A stretch of 64,000 bases of DNA from Ricinus communis. Its lineage: Eukaryota > Streptophyta > Magnoliopsida > Malpighiales > Euphorbiaceae. The DNA lies in contig NC_063265.1 in the NCBI RefSeq assembly GCF_019578655.1, positions 5,614,501 to 5,678,500 of the forward strand, written 5' to 3'. The stretch's first letter is position 1; every line of letters starts with the position of its first letter. Below, one piece after another: positions 49,236-60,679 of this stretch. The translations under genes were made by a program, and so were the position numbers. Under the pieces are notes generated by a model. That model was given only the letters and a program-made list of their open reading frames with translations, was not told where the DNA came from and made no database searches.

Positions 49236-50050
49236 GTAGTGTCTTAATTAAAATTTTATATAATCTTGTTAAATTTATTAATGAAATATTTTTTTACAAA
49301 AGGAAAATATAAGTTCTTTAAAGTATAATTTCAGTTATATAAGAAAATTATGAAAAGATTTAACCTAAATAAAATATTTATCCTAAACAGTAATAATGGC
49401 TTAAATATATTTTAGACATCTTAACCTAAATATAATATTAGAATCAAAAGATTTAATTTAATAGTTTTTTAAAGTAAGGAAAAAATCATTCATACTGATA
49501 AGTATTTACTAAATATAATAATTGTAAATTGCATAATTATTTAATAATATTGATATGCTTTTACAATAGATGTAAAAATATATCAAATTTATTTATTTAT
49601 GGCTATAAAATTAATCAGTATAAATTTTATAAGTCATAGATAGATTTATTTAAAGATGAATTTACTAAAGAGAAAAAAGATTATATCATTATCTTAATAC
49701 TACACATTTATAATAACAAATCTAAAAATATATATATTATTTTATTTTAAAATTATAGCGAGTTAGATAATTAATATTTATGTGCAACATACATGAGTAA
49801 AAAAGTAGTGTATTGAAAAATACGTATGAGTTGATCGAAAAGCAAGTATTTTGGTCATAACCATACCATATTATCATTGTAGAAGTCACTTAATTAATTT
49901 TGATGTATTACATTTGTTTATATATTTTAAAATATTAAAAAGTAATATATATTTTAGATTTTATTATTATTTTATATATAATTTACATTCAATTCTGATA
50001 TAATATATTGAAAATAATAAAAAAGATTCTATCAAAAATCATAATATGCA
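48157..50050. other. AT-rich intergenic DNA
   Basis: Includes an (AT)n run at 49191-49231. Two near-identical phrases ('aaaatagtcttattgatt..ttagttaattaattgtgtatta') occur about 100 bases apart at 48630 and 48730. Three copies of a 'caacattagttgtc / tcaatattggttgtcc / gcaacattagttt' phrase lie at 48843-48915. No gene was recognised. Confidence 0.5.
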
Positions 50051-50055
50051 AGTTG

Positions 50056-50665
50056 GAGATTTTACATCATTGACAAATAAGAGATACGGATAATTTTTAT
50101 GGATGAAATTCAACCAATCATGTGGCTAGTTCTAGTCATTTTGGGATTGATTGGATCCAAATCTAATTCTATTAGTTGGCTTCTACACTCCCTCGTTCAT
50201 TTATCTCCTATCCTAATGAAATCATTCAATTCAATTTATAATAATGGCATTAGAGTAGATTTAGCCCGATCTCTTAATTTTTCGATATTCCATTTAAATG
50301 TCCAGTCCCAGTAATTCGGTTTCGTGTTGCCACTGTGTTTTAATTCAATATCAAGTTATAGGGAGAGAATTTCAATTTCAAATTACAATTGAGCATCAAA
50401 ATCAAATCTTAATTGCACGAAAAGGAATATTAAAGATCTCTCGTTATTAATGAATAAGAAACACAAACAATTAATAAGAATGAAAATCTAACCAACTAAA
50501 TAGCTAATTCTAGTTATTTTAATATTGATTGAAATATAAGGATAATTTTATTAATTGAGCTCTAGTTTTTTTATTCATTTTAGCTCTAACCTTAATGAAA
50601 TCAATAAATTCAGTTTATAATAACGCATGTAATAGACTAAGAACAGAGTCTCACCAACCCAAAAG
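50056..50665. repeat. Tandem repeat, period about 380 bp (one full and one partial unit)
   Basis: The segment from 50056 recurs from 50434 with many substitutions. Shared phrases are 'acaaataagagat/tgaataagaaac', 'atctaaccaactaaatagctaattctagttattttaatattgattg' (as diverged pieces) and 'cctaatgaaatca..aattca.tttataataa'. No coding potential. Confidence 0.75.
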
Positions 50666-50669
50666 AATA

Positions 50670-53480
50670 ATAACAATAAAATAATAACAATAATAATGCC
50701 TCAAAACTTGCAATGAGTGGAATGGTCCAGTCCAGCTACCAAATTCTTAAAATTCTACCTATTACTCTCATCATTACATACATGCATCATTTGACGAGTT
50801 AATCATAGTTATGCTTCCAATAATTAATTTAACAAGTTATTAATGTTATATGATATTTTTTTTATCATTTTAAAAATCAAATAAATTATATTATTCAATG
50901 ATAAAACCAACACGACCAGAATTAGTGGGGAGTTAATTAGAACCATATTTCAAAAGCATTACCAAATACATTATCGTTTTGCAATAGAAAGTGATGCTTT
51001 TGTCCTTGTCTTCCCTCCTCCAAGTGATCTCCCTCTCTCTCTCTCTCCCGGCCTTCCAACTTGATGAGAGGACATGAAAATGATTAATGATTTATGTTTG
51101 TACAATCTTTCTTTTCTTCTGTCCTTTTTCAGTTATTTCCACAAACTTGATGACTAAAAGTTCATATTACCATAGATTATCATTGTAATTCTTTTTACTT
51201 ATAAGAATCATAAATATCTAGTCATTACAAAAATATAAAGATTGATGTACAGAAAATAATATCTCATTTGAATATTAATAACTTATATTCATATTTTGTC
51301 GACTACATTGTATAGAATTTTTCTAATTTGTAATTTGATAATTATAAAGTGACTTTTTAAACTATGATTTTTACCCCCAACCTAAAAATATTAGTAGTAG
51401 ACTAATAATAAGAAAGTTTTGATGACAAACAATAAAAAGGAAAAGAAAATTCGACTCTTGAATCATCGAAAAATTTATCTGACCCTCTCTCTTTCCTCTC
51501 CTCTCCTTTAAAAATCAGTTTTGCCATACAATATGTTTCGGTTAGGGAAAGGATCAAACACCCTCCTGAACTCGCAGCTTATGGCAAAATATGTCTAATT
51601 TTAATTATTTTAACAAAAAATTTATAACTTTTATTAAAGGCTAAATATATCCAAACTTTGACTAAAACTAATGAAATTGATGATAACCGTGTTAACGATA
51701 GTTTGGCAAAGTCGACAGTGATAGCAAAATAGAGACAATAATTATTAATTTTGATTTTTTTAATAAAATATAAAAAAATAATATATAAAATTTAAAAAAA
51801 TTAAATTTAAATTTTATTATGAATATTAAAATTAATATTTATTTAAATTTTATTTCGTTTAACTAATTCAAATAATGAATATGATAAACATATTCATATC
51901 ATTTTTCAGATTTGGAAGAATTTGGCTCTTAAATAAGAAGTTATGAAATTATTTATTAATATAGTTAAAATTAGACTTTGAGAGATATTTGACTCTTTGT
52001 GCGTTTTTGGCCTTTTTCGTTTCAAAATCATCCCTCCTTTTTTTTTTTTTTTTTTTTGTGCGTCTATTTTCTTGTAAAGGAATATTTTATATACATAGAT
52101 ATAAGGTTGAAGGGATGTGTTCATTTAGGGTTTAGGTGTGATGGTGCCACCATTTATTAAATAATTACCACCTTTGTTGATCAGTCAAGTAGCTTTTATT
52201 GTTGTTAGGTTTTTTACCGGATTATATAATTTTCTTTTTATGAAGGTGAAGGTGAAGGTGAAGGTGAAGGTGTCCTTTTAAGGGAATGATGGAGTTATGA
52301 GGTTGTTTTTTTATAGAGGTAAATAGTTCTTTCTTGAAGGGAGTAATAAAGAAAATAAATTTAAATTTTAAATAATTAAATTTATTAAAAAATTCATGAA
52401 ATTGATATGTGACTTGACATATATCTATTGAGTGTTAATATGATTGAAAATGATTAAATAGAACGTTTTTCAAATAAAATTATATATATTTCTTAATATT
52501 AATGGCTAAGCTATATTTTTTATATCAAAATATAATTTTTTATTTTTATAGATAAATATTTATATTTTATTTAAAAATAAAACATTAAGAGAAAAAAGAA
52601 ATGGAGAAAGGATGAAAATCTTTTTGATTAAGTTTTTAGATGAATTCTAAACTATATTTAATTGAAATTCACTAAAAAAATTTATTATTTTAAAATGAAG
52701 ATGTGAGATTCAAATTCTTTTTTACGTATTAAGTGAAGCTTTACTTTTATTTTATAAATATATAAAAAATAACTATTCTTTATATATAGTAAATAACCTG
52801 TTATTCATTTTATAGATAAAAAGAAAATTTAACATATGGTACAAAGTTAACTATACATTCTAGTTTTATATGCTTCATAATATATATTAAGTCAACATGT
52901 GATGATTTGCCAGTTGTCACTCTTATTACTCACATGTTATAATTAAATCGGTGGCCAAATGGAGCTTGACCTTTGTTTTGTGTACGAATAATACATTGTA
53001 TATATCACATAAAAGCTTAATTAATTCAAATACAATAAATAATTTACACACACGAAACATCTATTTGTGTGAAAGATTTTCGTCCTCCAAGAAATCAAAG
53101 TATTGGATAAATTTACACCTTTAAATCGCTAAACGTCAGTATAGCGACGTCAAAATGTTAAATTTGTGAAGTAAAAAATTAAGTATCAACTAAAAAATTA
53201 GATTCTAAATGAAATTAAAAGTACAAATAAATAACCGCTAAAGAATAAAAATATACTGATTTTTCAAGTCCAAATTAAAATTTATTTTTAGTTATTTTGA
53301 TATTTAATTAAATTCAAATTTAATCTTATTATTTAGGATTTATATTAACTTATTCATTTGATATTTATTTTAATTAGTCAATTCAATTTTTAATATAATA
53401 TTAGAGCTAAGTATGGTCGTTTTTCTGGTTTTTCAACTTTTCGCCTCAATTTTCAGTCCCAAGATCTAGTTCGGTGTTGT
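50670..53480. other. AT-rich intergenic DNA
   Basis: Contains a CT run near 51031-51047, a phrase near 51550 (atcaaacaccctcctgaact) typical of plant MITE or repeat ends, a poly-T run near 52036, and a small (GAAGGT)5 repeat at 52242-52272. No exon was recognised. Confidence 0.5.
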
Positions 53481-53489
53481 TGCTTAATT

Positions 53490-53850
53490 TTTAGCTTTCC
53501 ATTTAAATGTCTAGTCCTAGCAATCCGATAAAATATTTTTCACTTATTTAATTTTGTAGAGAGAATTTCAGTTTTAAATAACAATTGGATATTAAAATCA
53601 AGTCCTAATTACATTCAAAAGAGAGCGTCAAAAGATCTCATATTATTAAAAGATAAGAAATATTGACAATTTATAAAAGTTAAAATCTAACCAACTAAGT
53701 AGCTAATTGTAATCATTTTAGTATTGGTTGGACCTAATTTCGATTCTATTTCACTGAATTCTGCATTTTGAATTTATTTGCCACACTAGTCAATGAATTA
53801 AATTTTCAATAATAAATGTATAGTAAAACTAATGAGAAATTGCAAATTAT
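53490..53850. repeat. Dispersed third copy of the 380-bp repeat
   Basis: Aligns with 50274-50665: 'ccatttaaatgtctagtcctag', 'agagagaatttcagtttt', 'aatctaaccaactaagtagcta'. Same orientation, about 3.2 kb downstream of the tandem pair. Confidence 0.75.
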
Positions 53851-55098
53851 AAGGAGAACTAGGTTATTAAATCAAACACTCATAGAATCTAATTGAAATT
53901 GGCCCCCACAATAATTATTTTAGTTTTCTTCATACAAGTAATGTATAGATTTTGGCTAAATCATGAGCTAAATCTTTACATCATTTGGCGCAAAGCTAAA
54001 TTTTCTATTAGTTAAATTTTGTCTACGCATATAAAGTTTGAATATAGGCAAAACTCATTATTAAGTACTTAAATATTTTTATTTTATTTTATTAAATTAT
54101 TGAGTTTTTAATTTATATTATTGAATCCTTGTATTTTTATTTTAGATTTTATTAAACAACCTTTTCTTATATAGTTTATAAGACTTTTATTTATTATATT
54201 AAATCCATGTATTTTTATTTTTATTTTGATTAAAAACTATTAAATTTTAAAAACAAGTAAAATTAAATCTTAAATACAAGTAAAATACAACCACTCAATA
54301 AAATAAAAATAAAAAATTTAAAGGGTTAAAAATGCATTTTACTTTGAATATATTAGTATCTTGACATATATGGTTGCTTTGCAACTTTACATTTCGTACG
54401 TAACCCATAAAATTAAAAGTCACTCTCGATCCATGTCTTTTCTCTTTTTGTTTTGGTCTAAAAAAATGATTATGCAATAAAATTTGTACCACTAGTGTAG
54501 AGTTAGATATTCTATTTAGCAAATCATGAATCTACCTTTTCTATATATTGTTTTTATCAAAATTTTTTATATGAGTTAAAATCTAAAATACAGTATAAAT
54601 TAATTAATATATATGAATTAGGAGAGATCCAACAAGTGCATGATTCATTAATTAAAATAAGGAGTGAGGTGAGAGACAGGTGGGCCAAAAGCCGTTTGCA
54701 GAGGCCTCACTAAGAAACATGGTCGACGCTAATATTAGCTTTAGGTGCATGAATATAACCCTTCCTCGCACCTTATTGTCTCTTACCTGTCCGTCTCGAT
54801 TATCAATTTCATGTACACTTGTCACCTCTATAATTAAACTTTTTTATATTCTTTGTTCATAAATTTCTTTTGTCCAATTTTAATAGACTAATTTTGAAAT
54901 TAAAAATATAAATTGAACATCCAGTTATAGAAGATGAGACGGGTAAATTCTTATCTCGTAATATTTTCAAATAAAAATGATGATAAAAAAAATAATTTGA
55001 AGAAATAGAAAGTAAGAATTTAATTATTCAGTGAATGATAATTTCTTGATTTTTAAGGTGGTCGAGTAGCAGACGGGTCCAAAGAAGGATGGAGATAT

Positions 55099-55144
<46 letters not shown>

Positions 55145-55990
55145 ACATGTAAATATAAGCATCATAGAAATAAAAGGTAAAACAAATGAATAGTGAGGCT
55201 GAAACTAAATTGTCTAACAGCCAAGCCAACAGCTTCCACATCATGTCGGTGTAGTGATTGCCCCATCGTGCATCCAACAGCTACCTTACCTCTAACACCA
55301 TCACTGCTCAACACGAGTTATGAGGATTTTATCAATGGTTTTTTGTTTTTCTCCACCTTCTTTTATATATATATATTTTTTCTTCTCTCTCTCTCTCTCT
55401 CTCTTAAAAAAAATAAAATGAATTCTTTTGGCTAGATGTTGTTTTAGCTAATTAGGTATGATGTTGATATTCTTGCATATTATGTGTTTTATAGTTTTAA
55501 GAGAAAAATATATATATATATATATATGAGAACGAAATGGAAGAAATTTTTCTTATATAGCTAATTCGGACTATGGAATTACTGATAAGGACATATGTAA
55601 TTTAGAGCGTATTATGCATCAGTTTTATTGATAGTAAAATACTATTTTAAATTTTTTATGTAACTATACATTTAAAATTCGAATTTGAGAATCTAATTGA
55701 GTTAAAAAGAAAATATCATCTTATTTATATGTTATTTATTAATTAATTTACTAGTGAATTAGGATTGCTAAAGTTTGAATGTTCGAGGTTAAATTTCAAA
55801 TACATATGGATGTTATATGAGTTACTTGAATTATTGATAAAATTTTAACAAGCCTTCTGATTTTTAAGTAAAGACTTAGAATTTTATGAAATAAACTAAT
55901 ATTTTTTTTATTAAATCTTAATGAGATGATAGTAAGATGGAAAATAATTCTGAATTTTTAACTAAATTAATACAGTTTTGTTAAATTTAA
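53851..55990. other. AT-rich intergenic DNA
   Basis: Contains an (AT)n run at 55102-55141 and CT repeats near 55386. A more complex stretch at 54.68-54.83 kb and another at 55.19-55.33 kb have no assignable frame. Confidence 0.45.
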
Positions 55991-55994
55991 TTTC

Positions 55995-57431
55995 ATAAAC
56001 AAATAATTTTGTAAGAAAAATTGACATCCAATATTAAAAATAAAGCTAAAGATATTATGCTTTATTATCTATAGTAATGATGAATGAAAAATCCATGATA
56101 ATAAATACAAATCATAGATATCAAAATTTATATTAATTATTAAATTTTAACATTCAAAACTATTATGCTCTAATTATTAAGGAAACTTAGCCATAAATAT
56201 CTGTCTCCATTATAGCAATCAAATCTTTTTGAGTATTATAACTCACCTTAAATTAACTGAATTGTGCAGTAAGAGAAATAAGAATTAAATGCATGAATAA
56301 ATCTTAATTTATCTCTAACTTTAGTGTCTTTAATTTTCCAACAAGGTTTAACATTTCTATAATGTACTTCCTTTTGTCTTGTATCTCATAGAAATTATAG
56401 CAGCCAAATGATTACTTGTTTATGATTTTTTTCATTCTTGGAAAAATACATTTGTATTGCCACAAGGGATTCCTTAGCATTATTAGTTTTAGAAATAGAG
56501 CCTCGAAACGCTTTCGGTATGTAACATTTTATAATCATTAGACTCATGCAGTCAAAGTGATCCCACTTCTCAACTTTAGCCTCATTTGAAGTATCTTCAG
56601 CTAAAGTGGATTTTTTTTTATCCTTAGCACAAGGTCTAAATTTATACAACCGAGAACAGATTCCACATTCTCTTTTCAGACCTTAAAATTTGTACCATTA
56701 GCATAGGAATGACACTAATTTGAGTAGAAATATCAATTGTAAATGGTACTCTTAACGCAATAATCAAATAATAATAATAAATTTTGTCAAACAACAATCT
56801 TTCTTTTTTTGATCATCATTCACATGGACAGCAATTGTATAATTATCAATACTTATCATCGCAAGTGTTTTTATTGTTTGGCCAAATATCAACCCTCCTT
56901 TAGGTTAATCAATATTCGCATAAAAAATGAATATATAAAATCTTTATGTTTCAAATTAAATTAATTTTACACAACAGTGGTTACTTTGATAACATGTTTT
57001 AATTAACTTAATTTGAAAAATTGATAATAGCCAATGTATGTAAAACCATAAATTTGCATATTTGACAAAATTTAAATATATACATGCAAATTTCATACAT
57101 ACATTAGATATTTAGATGGATTGAAAATTATTGTCAAAACTAAAGCTTCAAAAAATTGATGAATATGAAAAGCCCCCATAATACAAATTAAACGAAATTA
57201 TATGAAGAAATTCAATTTAAATCCTAATAATTTAATATGATAGAAACTCTAATACTACTTATTAAATTTTATTATCTATAATAATAAACAATGAATAGTC
57301 TATGAAAACATATACAAATCATAGATATAAAAAACCATATTGTTCATCAAATCCTCATATCCAAAATTATCATTAGGCCATAATTATTAAAGAAGTTTAG
57401 CCATAAATATATTTCTCTATTATAGCAATCA
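55995..57431 (-). mobile_element. Degenerate, internally deleted Copia element (minus strand)
   Basis: The 5' LTR (minus strand) is 57431 down to 56995, with TG...CA ends. Next to it is a degenerate primer-binding site at 56983-56994 (9 of 12 bases match the tRNA-Met type). Then come a leader and a gag remnant at 56222-56702. Immediately after the gag remnant lies a second copy of the start of the LTR (56221 down to about 55995), sharing 'tagccataaatat' and 'attatagcaatca' with the first. Protease, integrase and reverse transcriptase are missing, so a deletion joined gag to the 3' LTR. Confidence 0.7.
56222..56702 (-). pseudogene. Copia gag (UBN2-type) remnant
   Basis: The minus strand reads NGTNFKV-stop-KENVESVLGC, then INLDLVLR. 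After a frameshift near 56630 it continues KKKSTLAEDTSNEAKVEKW, DHFDCMSLMIIKCYIPKAFR and onward. Further down, in another frame, it reads YIIEMLNLVGKLKTLKLEIN and LILISLTAQFS, ending near YNTQKD. The block order is that of plant Copia gag polyproteins (W-E-R-S-D-R-M-S-L pattern, IPEAFRG, KLK.LKLE, YNTQK). A frameshift and stops disable it. The zinc knuckle is absent because of the deletion. Confidence 0.87.
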
Positions 57432-57746
57432 ATTTTTTTATGAAATGAATGATGAGTGAGTGCTTAAAACAATAAATATGGATTTGCTTTAGTCAAATAT
57501 CTGAATTCTTTAGAGTTTCTTGCTTTCTGTCTTTAATGGGTAGAGAATAGAAGTTGCCAAATAATTTTATTCAAATGTTAATTTAGTAATTAATGGTTAA
57601 ATATATTATTTTTTAATTGATATAAATATTATTAGATATAATTAAATTTTTACATTGTACATACATCAATATTTTAATGATAATATTATTTTATATCTAA
57701 CTCATATTATTCAATAAATATTATTTTAAGTTTTATTAGTTATATT

Positions 57747-58316
57747 TGTCGGAGGATTTTAGACGGTTAAGAAGGTCTATTATTGTTTGACAAAAAAAGA
57801 TGCCCAAACCAATAAATAGCCTAGTCCACATAAAACGCTCCTCTACATCCACTTTTCATCACTATAAATATCGTATCAATTCTTTAAAGAAAATACTTTC
57901 AGACTTTTGGGAGACTTCTAGTCATTTTAAGACTTTCTATAAATTTGAAAGTTGTTCTTTAGCTTTCTCTCTCTAAATTTTGACTACATCTCCTTTATTG
58001 CTATTACACTATATTACCCTCTACACTACTATTATACCATTTACTGCTCTCATTTTGTCGCTTGAGAGTTGTGATAATATACACGTGACCTCAAGCACTA
58101 TTTACCTCTGCTCCCACGTCTCTTTATCCCAATCCATTCTATCTAGGCTAAAAGACACTGATTCTCGCCCTGTATAAATTAAACTACCTCTCGTCCATAC
58201 ACATTTTTTGGATTTATTAAAAGAGAGCTTACATCTTTTGTTACTCATTATCCTAATTTATGTAAATTTTTCTTTCATTGCAGCATTAGGAACGAGCAAC
58301 GACTATTCCATCAACA
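57747..58316 (+). mobile_element. LTR-like block with TATA box
   Basis: Starts TGTCGG and ends CAACA, with a TATA box TATAAATA at 57863-57870 followed by C/T-rich transcribed-type sequence. The layout is that of a long terminal repeat. No exact target duplication, primer-binding site or coding partner was found, so it would be solo or truncated. Confidence 0.45.
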
Positions 58317-58329
58317 AAAGGATTGTCAC

Positions 58330-60040
58330 TGATATTATCCACGACAGAAAAATCATTTGCTAAACTAATAAATTTTAATTTTAAAATATAGATTGATATT
58401 TGGTTATAAGAAAATTTTAATTGCAATTAATTTTTCAAATGCAGTTTTGGTGATGTCTCTAACAAATCTAATTTCTTTTATATTCATCTTAATATCTAAT
58501 TCCTTTTTATTAATAATAATAATTTTGATAATAAAAAACAAAGGTTATAATTTTTCAATAAAATTTATATCTAAGAAGAAGAATGTCAAACATGAAAGAA
58601 AAGAAGAAATAAGAAAAAAAAATTAAAGAAAATAAGGTAATAGAAAAAATAGTGAAAAAATAAATGAAAAGAAGAGATGAGGAAGAAAAGAAGAAAAATT
58701 AAGAAAACGACAGAGAGGAAAAATTGAAGAATAAGAAAAAAGAGTAAGAATGAAAGAAAATTAGAGTCAGCGACGAATCAAATTTATTAAAAAAATTAAA
58801 AAAAAAGGAAATAATTTAATTTATATGCTTGATCCATTGTTATTTTTATCATTAGAGTTAGAAATAAATTGATTCCACTGTGGTTACACTTAAATTTAGT
58901 ATTGGTTCAAACTCATTAAATTTGGTCAGCTCTATATAGAAAATATATTTGATGTTGATTCAAATCCCAAAGTCTATGAATTTTGATTTATATTCAGAAG
59001 TCTAATTCATGTGTAAATCCTCCATCCACTGGCCAAGAGTTAGTTTGGTAATTCTTAAGAATTATTGCATGAGATAAATGAGGAAGTATGAAGATGAAAA
59101 GCAGTTAAAAAATCTTCTGAAAGCTTGAAGCACGTTCTTAAAAGTTAAAAAGAAAAAAAATATAAATATTAGCCAATGAGAGAAAGGTGTAAAAATGAAG
59201 CATATCCATAGAAAGAAAAGAACATTTATAATACGTAAGGAAGGAATTTGAGCAAAAGAAAAAAGTGGAGAGAAATAAGGCTAGAAAATCAAAAGATTAA
59301 GAAAGTGGCCAAGGAAGTTACATTGTCAATATGTGTAAAATAGAAAAGCAATAATACATATTCTCAAGGTAGGGAATTAATTGAGGACTAAGCCAATAAT
59401 GAAGAATACGTTTGAGTATCTCTCAAGCCATGAAAATATATAAATAGACAAGAACTCCCTAGTGAGAAAATTTCAACCAATCAATCAAACAAAACAGATC
59501 TAGAATCTATAAACTTTATCATTTATCCTTAGATTAGAAAACTATCAATAGATTAGATAATAATTATTAGTTTAGAAAAGTAAGTCTCAGCATAACTAAG
59601 CAATTCTCAGCTTTAATTTACAATACATTCAAAACTCTCAAGTGTTCCTCGATATTTAATTATATATGTAAGGCAATTATATTATGCAGATAAATTTCTA
59701 AAGCTTTCTAGTTATTGTTTCAGTTTATATTTATTGCATCTTGTTTCTTAGCTTATATTTTCATCACCGCTCTCAGCTTACATAATTTAGCTTATAGCTT
59801 TATTTTCTAAATTCAATTTTACATCTTTAGTTTATAATTATATGTCCATAACTTAATTTTATATTTTTAGCTTAACTTTTAGCTTATTAATTAATTTTTG
59901 TTGTATATAGTAAAACTGCATCAGCTTGGCTAAGAGCCTAAGGTAATTTAGGTCTCTTTCTTACATGCACAATAATCTAAATTAAAAATTAAATAGTTAC
60001 GCATTTTATATTTATTACATCCATAATAATTATTTGAAGT
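58330..60040. other. AT-rich DNA with a second LTR- or promoter-like block
   Basis: 58.55-58.8 kb is a purine-rich stretch (GAAAAGAAG-type). Around 59.44 kb a strong TATA-like TATAAATAG is followed by about 450 bases with repeated 'ttagcttat' phrases (59750-59890). No coding sequence was recognised. Confidence 0.4.
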
Positions 60041-60269
60041 AATTAACTTTTGAAACGTTCAACAATCCATCAAAGATGAAACCGCCGAATACTGACTAAA
60101 CACACCGCCAAAAAAAAAGCAAAGGACAGAAAAAAAAAGATTTTTTAAAGTAGTAATAACCCTCTTCGTAGCTAAATAAATAAAAATTAAAAGAAAAAAG
60201 TGTGCAAAGTGAGTATTAAAATTAGCAAAGAAAATAATATGTCGTAATTCTGTCACTAATTGTGTCATG

Positions 60270-60670
60270 AGAGAGGAAATTAAGAAGAAATTTTTTTTAT
60301 AAAAGTAGCGATATTCACGTTTCCATCACTATTTAATGATGAAAACATGCCTTCCACTGAATGATGACGAAAAGTATTTTCGCTAAGCTTAATTCAAAAA
60401 TGATACTTATTTTTCACTATAATTTCAGCGACAGAATGTCGTCAAATTTTAGTTGCCAATTCGTTATTATTATGTCTTTAACCTTTAACGTCAAAAATTG
60501 ATGCTTTATTTAGTAAAAAAAAAAAGTGCCCCATCGTTAATTTTTATTGCTAATTCTTTGTTAATTTCAAAAGTTTTAATAATAATTAATTTTTTATTTT
60601 CTCATAATTTTATCTTAAAATAGTGTTATATTTTTTTATCACTAAATCTTTTTCCTTGTATCTCGTAGTG
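60270..60670 (-). mobile_element. CACTA (En/Spm-like) transposon terminus
   Basis: The right boundary, read on the minus strand from 60670, is CACTACGAGATACAAGGAAA, close to the CACTACAAGAAAA-type terminal repeats of plant CACTA elements. The adjacent 400 bases carry many short phrases such as 'gcgacagaatgtcgtc', 'gacgaaaagtattttcgct' and 'ttgccaattcg', typical of subterminal repeats. No partner terminus or transposase was found, so this is a truncated end. Confidence 0.55.
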
Positions 60671-60679
60671 ATCACTGGT

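Noticed and set aside
57747..58316. Intact solo LTR with target duplication
   Set aside because: The five bases on each side differ (atatt versus aaagg); only an LTR-like layout is claimed.
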